From PNKC01 sp039917655 (GTDB lineage Bacteria; Chloroflexota; Dehalococcoidia; Tepidiformales; Tepidiformaceae), in contig JBDSJC010000110.1 of NCBI GenBank assembly GCA_039917655.1, positions 1 to 9,639 on the forward strand: DNA of 9,639 bases, written 5' to 3'. The notes under the pieces were generated by a model, which saw only the letters and a list, made by a program, of their open reading frames with translations, did no database searches and was not told where the DNA came from. Positions 6,339 to 9,639 of the stretch are shown piece by piece; within the stretch, counting starts at the first letter, position 1, and every line of letters begins with the position of its first letter. A program made the position numbers and the translations under genes.

Positions 6339-7079
6339 CTACGTCCTGGCCTTCGCCGCCAGCCACGCTTCGGCGATCATCTTGCCCTCGAACTCGCCAG
6401 CGATGCGATGGCCCTTCTCGGTGGAGTGGACCTGGTCTGGCATCAAGAGGTGCGGGTGGTTGAGCGCCTGTAGCGCCGACGAGTAAGGGATGCGTCGCTC
6501 TCGGCAGAGTGCCGCCATGAGCCGATCGTGGGCTTCGAGACGGCGTTCGCCGCGTGTCAGGCCCGCTGGGTTGCGGGCGGCGTTGTTCACTGGCGCCGGG
6601 CCACGCACCACGACGATGGCGGATTCCTTCGCGACGATCTGCCTGAGCATCGGCGCGATTCGCTCGGTGGCCTCTTCCGGAGTCATGTGCGTCTGGCCGG
6701 GGTAGGCGCGCACCACCAACCCGCGGGCGAACTCAAACGCGCGGCTGCCGCCCACGGCACCCTGCTCTGAAGTCCCCTTCATCAGTTTGGCGAGGGCGCG
6801 TCCCGGCGCCCCGAGGTGGCGGTCAACACCGATCCAGATCATCTCGTGGGTGGTCCAAAATGCCGACGGCCGCACCAGCACCACGTCTGGTTGGAAATCG
6901 TCCATCCACTTGCTCACCAGGTCTGGCAGCACATCCGAGGGCCAGATGTTGCGGTGCATCGACTCCGCGCTCTCTCCGGTCAGCTCTCCGATCAGCCGCG
7001 CGCAGACCGCTGGTGCGCGCAACTCTTCGGCAACGGCCGGGTAGGTGTCGTTGCTGGTGGTAAGCCGGAGAACCCTCAT
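6339..7079 (-). CDS. SGNH/GDSL-hydrolase-like protein with atypical first block
   Basis: A 246-residue cytoplasmic-looking protein. The C-terminal MPDQVHSTEKGHRIAGEF places D215 and H218 in the Asp-x-x-His arrangement of block V of SGNH/GDSL esterases, followed by the usual helix. An alternating strand pattern fits the flavodoxin-like fold: VLRLTTSNDT (3-12), DVVLVRPSAFW (65-75), AIVVVRGPAPVNN (154-166). The canonical GDS nucleophile block is absent; S9 in TTSND is the only serine in the equivalent place, and the block III GxND is not obvious. It may have a modified or lost hydrolase activity. The ATG at 7079 has no Shine-Dalgarno but has TAGTCT six bases upstream. The fold assignment is moderate; the substrate is unknown. 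Confidence 0.75.
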   Translation of the reverse strand: MRVLRLTTSNDTYPAVAEELRAPAVCARLIGELTGESAESMHRNIWPSDVLPDLVSKWMDDFQPDVVLVRPSAFWTTHEMIWIGVDRHLGAPGRALAKLMKGTSEQGAVGGSRAFEFARGLVVRAYPGQTHMTPEEATERIAPMLRQIVAKESAIVVVRGPAPVNNAARNPAGLTRGERRLEAHDRLMAALCRERRIPYSSALQALNHPHLLMPDQVHSTEKGHRIAGEFEGKMIAEAWLAAKART

Positions 7080-7085
7080 GAGGCG

Positions 7086-7091
7086 AGACTA
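7086..7091 (-). promoter_or_regulatory. Possible -10 box for a leaderless SGNH-like transcript
   Basis: TAGTCT on the minus strand lies six bases before the ATG at 7079, the same spacing as at 322-327 and 534-539. No Shine-Dalgarno intervenes, and no clear -35 is seen. Confidence 0.4.
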
Positions 7092-7148
7092 CCAGACCTG
7101 CCGCGGAGGGAGGAGGCCAAAGACGAGGGCCGCGGTTCCGGCCGCCTG

Positions 7149-7379
7149 TCAGGTTGCCGGCTGCGCTACGGCCGCTTCCAACTGGTCGTCGGAGAAGCCC
7201 TCGAACGAACGCCGGGCATCGTCGTGGGTCTTTTCCACCTTGTCACGGGCGGCGCGGTGTTCCTTCGACCCGAACGTGTTGGTGTCTCGCGCTACCTTGT
7301 CCAGTTCATCCAGCGCGAGGCGACGCTCGTCGTCCGCCGTGCGGCCCATGAGGGTTGTGATCTGCTGCTGACGATTCAT
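7149..7379 (-). CDS. Hypothetical small charged helical protein (76 residues)
   Basis: Starts MNRQQQITTLMGRTADDERR and is rich in Asp, Glu, Arg, Lys and Ala throughout, ending in AAVAQPAT. The long runs without proline or glycine (about 14-32 and 38-58) suggest an antiparallel helical pair. There are no cysteines, no membrane segment and no family I recognise. The ATG at 7379 has GGAGG five bases upstream, a strong site, so it is chosen over a TTG 13 codons earlier (7418) that lacks one. It is about 70 bases upstream of the SGNH-like gene on the same strand. The strong ribosome binding site and clean length support a real gene; its role is unknown. Confidence 0.7.
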   Translation of the reverse strand: MNRQQQITTLMGRTADDERRLALDELDKVARDTNTFGSKEHRAARDKVEKTHDDARRSFEGFSDDQLEAAVAQPAT

Positions 7380-7522
7380 CCGATCCTCCGTGGCCCGCTC
7401 CTCGCCAGTGTACGCCAACGCGGTAGAGGAGCGGGGGTCACGTCCTGGCCGCTACCCGTTCACCCGGTGCCTGTCGAAAGGCCGCGCGCCGGTGGCCTTC
7501 TTGCGGTGCGCGTGCGGTTCAT

Positions 7523-7546
7523 CCTTCGACAAGCTCAGGACGAAGG
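7523..7546. repeat. Palindromic element CCTTCGACAAGCTCAGG + ACGAAGG
   Basis: A 24-base element begins CCTTCG and ends CGAAGG, so its ends pair. Its core matches, in the opposite orientation, the elements near 5866-5985. A partial copy (CCTGTCGAAAGG) lies just upstream, around 7470-7481. It sits in the spacer between the NIPSNAP gene and the 76-residue gene. Similar words recur between genes in many GC-rich genomes, which is recollection and not measured here. Confidence 0.6.
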
Positions 7547-7570
7547 CGATCCGGAAGACGGACGGAGGGT

Positions 7571-7598
7571 CGGCTAACCGCTAACGGCCAATGGCCTC
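7571..7598. repeat. Four-unit heptamer array at the NIPSNAP stop
   Basis: Units of seven read CGGCTAA, CCGCTAA, CGGCCAA and the diverged TGGCCTC; the last base is the first base of the NIPSNAP stop codon as read on the plus strand. CGGCTAA also opens the array at 1877, and CGGCCAA is the reverse complement of TTGGCCG at 358-364. Confidence 0.55.
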
Positions 7599-7918
7599 TA
7601 GCGGAGGACGCTCTTGGGCATCGGTTCGAGGCGCGAGATGACCATCTTCTCGCGGTCCAGCATGGGGCCGATTTTCGGGCCGATCTCGGTCTTCCATTCG
7701 TCCGACTGATAGACCGCGGTGTACAGCGTCTCGCGCTCGGCTTCGCTTTCGAAGCGCCGGATCCAGACGTAGAGGTCTTCCTCAGTCTCGCCGGTGAAGC
7801 TGCCGCTGATGACCATCCCTTTGCCAACCTGGAACGGGATGACGACCTCCTCCATATAGCGTGAGAGATCTTCGCGCTGGCCGGGTTTCGCGCGGTACTG
7901 ACGCAATTCGTAGAACAT
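7598..7918 (-). CDS. NIPSNAP-family protein
   Basis: A 106-residue protein matching the NIPSNAP family (dimeric alpha+beta barrel, ferredoxin-like). It begins MFYELRQYRAKPGQ, the typical first strand and turn, then a helix over about 15-31, a strand VISGSFTG, a second strand DLYVWIRRFES and the helix ESEAERETLYTAVYQSDEW, where this family usually has a Tyr/Trp near a short acidic turn. Bacterial members are often annotated only by family and have no settled substrate. The ATG at 7918 has GGAGG four to five bases upstream. It follows YjbR by 60 bases on the same strand. There is no signal peptide. Confidence 0.88.
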   Translation of the reverse strand: MFYELRQYRAKPGQREDLSRYMEEVVIPFQVGKGMVISGSFTGETEEDLYVWIRRFESEAERETLYTAVYQSDEWKTEIGPKIGPMLDREKMVISRLEPMPKSVLR

Positions 7919-7978
7919 CTGGCCTCCGGGGCGGTGATTCCGAGATGCCGCCGAGGATACGCGTGGAGCGCCCGGGCG

Positions 7979-8347
7979 TCACACGCCGTCCGGCAGTTCG
8001 CGCTGCAACCGCGCGACGAGCGTCTTCGGCGCGGTCATCGCATAGCTCTCGGCGAGCAGGCCCGCCACTTCGTCCCAATCGATATTCGATTCGAGCCGTA
8101 AGCCCACCCAGCCCTGGTGACCCACGTACTTTGGCACGAAGAAGCGCGCCGGGTTGGCGTCTACGAGGACGGACTGCGCCCCAGGCGGCGCCTTGCATGT
8201 GAGCTCCGTCTGGGCCTCGTTGATCGTCGCGAAGATCTTTTCGCGCACCCGGAAGCTGGGACTGACATGGCCGCCAAACGGCTTCTCGGCCGCTTCTGGA
8301 AAGGCCATGCAGATCGCGCGGATGCGTTCGATGGGGTCAGGTTTCAT
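7979..8347 (-). CDS. MmcQ/YjbR family protein
   Basis: A 122-residue protein of the MmcQ/YjbR family (CyaY-like fold; often labelled DNA-binding, but with little experimental support). Features are the N-terminal helix IERIRAICMAFPEA, EKPFGG and SFRVREKIFATI, the core strands with GWVGLRLE, and the C-terminal SYAMTAPKTLVARL, which matches the conserved Y-x-x-x-APK-x-L end of the family. The length equals that of typical members from the ATG at 8347. An in-frame ATG at 8407 would add 20 unusual residues encoded largely by the heptamer repeat and is rejected. No Shine-Dalgarno is visible; TAGACT lies eight bases upstream of the ATG, so a leaderless transcript is possible. Confidence 0.88.
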   Translation of the reverse strand: MKPDPIERIRAICMAFPEAAEKPFGGHVSPSFRVREKIFATINEAQTELTCKAPPGAQSVLVDANPARFFVPKYVGHQGWVGLRLESNIDWDEVAGLLAESYAMTAPKTLVARLQRELPDGV

Positions 8348-8355
8348 GCAGGCGC

Positions 8356-8361
8356 AGTCTA
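8356..8361 (-). promoter_or_regulatory. Possible -10 box for a leaderless YjbR transcript
   Basis: TAGACT on the minus strand, eight bases before the ATG at 8347, fits TANNNT. The spacing is two bases longer than at the other three sites, so it is a weaker case. Confidence 0.33.
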
Positions 8362-8370
8362 CTCCGGGTA

Positions 8371-8408
8371 GCCGAGTGCCGAGCAACCAGCACTCAGCAC
8401 TCAGCACC
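8371..8408. repeat. Heptamer array with inverted halves upstream of YjbR
   Basis: GCCGAGT and GCCGAGC (8371-8384) are followed by CAGCACT twice and CAGCACC once (8388-8408). The left half contains GAGTGCC, near the reverse complement (GAGTGCT) of the right-half unit, so the array can fold back on itself. It fills most of the gap between the YCII and YjbR genes. Confidence 0.6.
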
Positions 8409-8425
8409 CCGCTCGTTGGTAACGC

Positions 8426-8740
8426 CTACATCGCGTTGAAGGTTTCGTAGACCTCAACGGTGCCGCCAGCCGCGAGGAGCGGGCAGCCCTTGGCTAGCTC
8501 TGCCGCGGCGTCCAGGCTGTCCGCCTTGAGCACGGAGTAGCCGGTCAGCCCGGAGGCCGCGCCATCGGAGATTGCGCCGCCGCTGGCGACGGACTTCGAA
8601 GCGCCGATCGGGTTGCCGCCATCGACAACCGAATCACCGAGTTTGCCGAACCAGCCCATCCAAGCGTCCATCACTTTCTTGCCCTCTTCTTCGTTGGCGG
8701 GCTCGCCGCCGCCCTTATATGCCAATAGATAGTTCGCCAC
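8426..8740 (-). CDS. YCII-related (DGPF) domain protein
   Basis: A 104-residue single-domain protein of the YCII-like family, which has a ferredoxin-like fold and is common as small stand-alone proteins or beside sigma factors. Visible elements are the first strand ANYLLAYKGGGEP, helix KKVMDAWMGWFGKLG, strand VVDGGNPIG, SGLTGYSVLKADSLDAAAELAKGCP and the final strand GTVEVYETF, which is the usual C-terminal signature. The precise role is unknown. The start is GTG at 8740, chosen because AAGGAG lies six bases upstream and the domain begins immediately; the longer frame to 8803 adds a segment without family character. No sigma-factor gene is next to it. It heads the run of minus-strand genes on the chromosomal side of the tRNA-like gene. 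Confidence 0.87.
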   Translation of the reverse strand: MANYLLAYKGGGEPANEEEGKKVMDAWMGWFGKLGDSVVDGGNPIGASKSVASGGAISDGAASGLTGYSVLKADSLDAAAELAKGCPLLAAGGTVEVYETFNAM

Positions 8741-8902
8741 GTTTTTCTCCTTCTCGAGTTCTGGTGCCCAATCCTGGGCGGGGTGCGTTGACGGGCCGCG
8801 CACACCACGGCGCAGCTTCAGAAAGAAGACGAACGGATCGTAGCGGATTCGACAGGCGGCATGTGAAGAAGTGGCGACGGGTGGTGGGAGCTAGTCCGGT
8901 AC

Positions 8903-8978
8903 CGGGTGCCGAGCAGATTTGAACTGCCGATCTCCACCTTGACAGGGTGTCTTGTTAGACAACCCCCAACTGGCACCC
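8903..8978 (-). tRNA. tRNA-Asp(GTC)-like gene, non-canonical, possibly degenerate
   Basis: The 76 bases fold as a cloverleaf. The acceptor stem GGGTGCC/GGCACCC is perfect (8978-8972 with 8910-8904). The anticodon arm has loop CTGTCAA (anticodon GTC, T33 present) and four of five pairs, and the variable region is AGATC. The T arm GGCAG/CTGCT has loop TTCAAAT. The base after the acceptor is G, the Asp discriminator; CCA is not encoded. Oddities are A and G at positions 8-9 in place of T and A, only three of four D-stem pairs (TTGG/ACAA), no A14, and one unpaired C between the T stem and the acceptor. GTCT-AACA-AGAC inside the D region could form a competing hairpin. It may be a diverged or phage-borne tRNA or a relic. 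It lies next to the tail-like genes. Confidence 0.55.
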
Positions 8979-9004
8979 TTGACGGTGTGGCAAGTTGCCC
9001 TGCT

Positions 9005-9034
9005 GCACGTTTTAGCTACGAAGTTGCAACGTGC
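9005..9034. other. Inverted repeat GCACGTT/AACGTGC
   Basis: A perfect 7-base inverted repeat with a 16-base loop lies 15 bases beyond the stop of the gene ending at 9049, on its downstream side. It could end that transcript before the tRNA-like gene, but no U-run follows on either strand. Confidence 0.3.
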
Positions 9035-9048
9035 CGCCGGCGGCGTTC

Positions 9049-9420
9049 TCAGGCCCAGACGGCGTAGATAACGAAGTCCGCGGGGTCGTTATGATCACCG
9101 GCATCGATGAGCACTTTGCGGGTGACGACCATGTCCGCCGCGAGGATGTTTGCGGCTTTCTTGTCGGTGGTGATCGTTTGGGGGGCGGAGCCCTCCAAAC
9201 GGACGGTGGCGGTTGGCGACAGCCAGGCGGCGAGGGTTCCGCGGATTACAGCCATGAGTGAGACCTCCTGAGTTGCTTGCGGTTTAGCCGGTTGCTTGCG
9301 TTCCGCGATTGTGCTTGCGTTCTGTGCTGGTTCCGTTTTTGGCTCATCAGCTGATGCCGAAGAATCGGAACCGTTATGCGAAAAGGGCTCGGAGACGTCG
9401 GTTTCCGTGTCATATTTCAC
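9049..9420 (-). CDS. Small protein of a phage-tail-like module with a disordered N-terminal extension
   Basis: From the GTG at 9420 the product is 123 residues. Residues 1-55 are polar and low-complexity (Ser, Glu, Lys, Gln, Pro) and look disordered. Residues 56-123, from MAVIRGTLAAWL, form a compact all-beta-like unit with ATVRLEGSAPQTI, KVLIDAGDHNDPADFV and YAVWA at the end. The GTG overlaps the stop of the upstream gene (GTGA), implying coupling, with GGAGG only three bases away. A second in-frame start at 9255 has AGGAGG eight bases upstream and would give the 68-residue core alone; both may be used. I do not recognise a named family; the context and domain style suggest a virion or tail-accessory protein. 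The extension is clearly less GC-rich than its surroundings. Confidence 0.65.
   Translation of the reverse strand: MKYDTETDVSEPFSHNGSDSSASADEPKTEPAQNASTIAERKQPAKPQATQEVSLMAVIRGTLAAWLSPTATVRLEGSAPQTITTDKKAANILAADMVVTRKVLIDAGDHNDPADFVIYAVWA
9272..9319 (-). repeat. Three direct repeats with about 19-base period before the internal start
   Basis: On the minus strand CGCAAGCA recurs three times, spaced 19-20 bases (plus-strand copies of TGCTTGCG end near 9281, 9300 and 9319). The last copy leads straight into the AGGAGG of the internal start at 9255. The repeats encode part of the polar extension. Confidence 0.5.
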
Positions 9421-9639
9421 AAGCCTCCGAGTGAGTAGGTGGCGGTGTAGCGGCTGGGGCCGACGCCGGTCCGCTGGAAGCGCCAGCTGAGGCGGACGAT
9501 GCGCGCCTTGCGCGCTACCAGCCCTAGCTGGGCGTCGGTGATTGAGAGGACGTCGAAGAGTTCGGCGCCGGCGTCCAGCGGACAGGTGAGTGTGCCCTGC
9601 TCGTCGAGGACGACGCGGCGGCGCAAGGCGTTGGCGGCG
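9417..9639 (-). CDS. Phage-tail-like structural protein, C-terminal part
   Basis: The frame is open from the right edge of the window to a TGA at 9417, giving the last 73 residues of a longer protein; a TTG at 9626 is inside the frame and is not taken as the start. The end reads LRRRVVLDEQGTL, CPLDAGAELFDVLSITDAQLGL, ARIVRLSWRFQR, RYTATYSLGGL. The order 'basic helix, extended strand, GxELxDVxxITDxxLGL, arginine-rich strand, final Tyr/Thr strand' is what I expect at the C-terminus of tail or baseplate hub-type proteins, where a bound domain ends with a DVVxVTD motif. This is a pattern impression, not a family match. It is followed without a gap (GTGA overlap) by the 9049-9420 gene, so the two form one transcript whose upstream part lies outside the window. 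Confidence 0.6.
   Translation of the reverse strand, partial: AANALRRRVVLDEQGTLTCPLDAGAELFDVLSITDAQLGLVARKARIVRLSWRFQRTGVGPSRYTATYSLGGL

Noticed and set aside
6816..7577. A 253-codon plus-strand frame opposite the SGNH-like and 76-residue genes
   Set aside because: It is antisense to genes with better starts, and its product shows no recognisable fold.
8348..8407. Longer YjbR start at 8407
   Set aside because: The extra 20 residues are encoded mostly by the heptamer repeat and do not resemble the family; the 8347 ATG gives the standard length.
343..8408. CRISPR-like array
   Set aside because: The repeats are only 7 bases with no unique spacers between units, and no cas gene is present.
8741..8803. 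Longer YCII start at 8803
   Set aside because: The GTG at 8740 has a strong AAGGAG at ideal spacing and begins the domain directly.
8850..8910. tmRNA 5' end suggested by a GGATTCGACAGG-like word near 8848
   Set aside because: No matching 3' tRNA-like half or tag reading frame is seen at the right distance; the nearby tRNA-like fold is on the opposite strand and complete on its own.

Overview
The window is high-GC DNA, about two-thirds G+C by eye, with short spacers and a mix of Shine-Dalgarno-led and apparently leaderless genes. The gene content (LutA-type Fe-S protein, StaR/TTC38-like TPR protein, PAS-rich histidine kinase, CAP-domain secreted protein, NIPSNAP, YjbR, YCII) and the TANNNT-N6-ATG starts would suit a Chloroflexota-like or actinobacterial-like chromosome. 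That taxonomic reading is inference; no rRNA or other marker gene is present.

Layout. At the left edge a LutA-type cysteine-rich Fe-S oxidoreductase subunit (minus, cut by the window start) is divergent from a 441-residue TPR protein (546-1871, plus). The TPR gene converges on an orphan, soluble PAS-PAS-PAS-HisKA-HATPase histidine kinase (1930-3813, minus). From there to the right end every gene is on the minus strand. There is a two-gene micro-operon of a 53-residue ORF coupled by ATGA to a 69-residue two-helix membrane protein (3947-4314). A secreted CAP/SCP-domain protein with two duplicated C-terminal modules follows (4565-5734), with a clear intrinsic terminator after it and a hairpin over its ribosome binding site. 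Then come a 79-residue unknown, an SGNH/GDSL-like protein, a 76-residue helical unknown, and three small housekeeping-type proteins (NIPSNAP, MmcQ/YjbR, YCII).

The right end changes character. A tRNA-Asp(GTC)-like gene with several non-canonical positions (8903-8978) lies beside two overlapping genes (9049-9639) that look like part of a phage or phage-tail-like structural module. The second of these has a lower-GC, repeat-bearing N-terminal extension and a strong internal start.

The spacers hold two kinds of repeat: short arrays with a 7-nt period in four gaps (343-363, 1877-1918, 7571-7598, 8371-8408), and degenerate palindromic elements built on CCTTCGACAAGCTCAGG (5866-5985, 7523-7546). 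The 316-545 spacer otherwise shows only GC-rich sequence and two possible -10 boxes. I see nothing recognisable in 8741-8902 beyond the YCII ribosome binding site.

I do not see a complete new system. The items most worth following are the heptamer arrays, the leaderless-promoter pattern, the odd tRNA beside tail-like genes, and the coupled small membrane operon.
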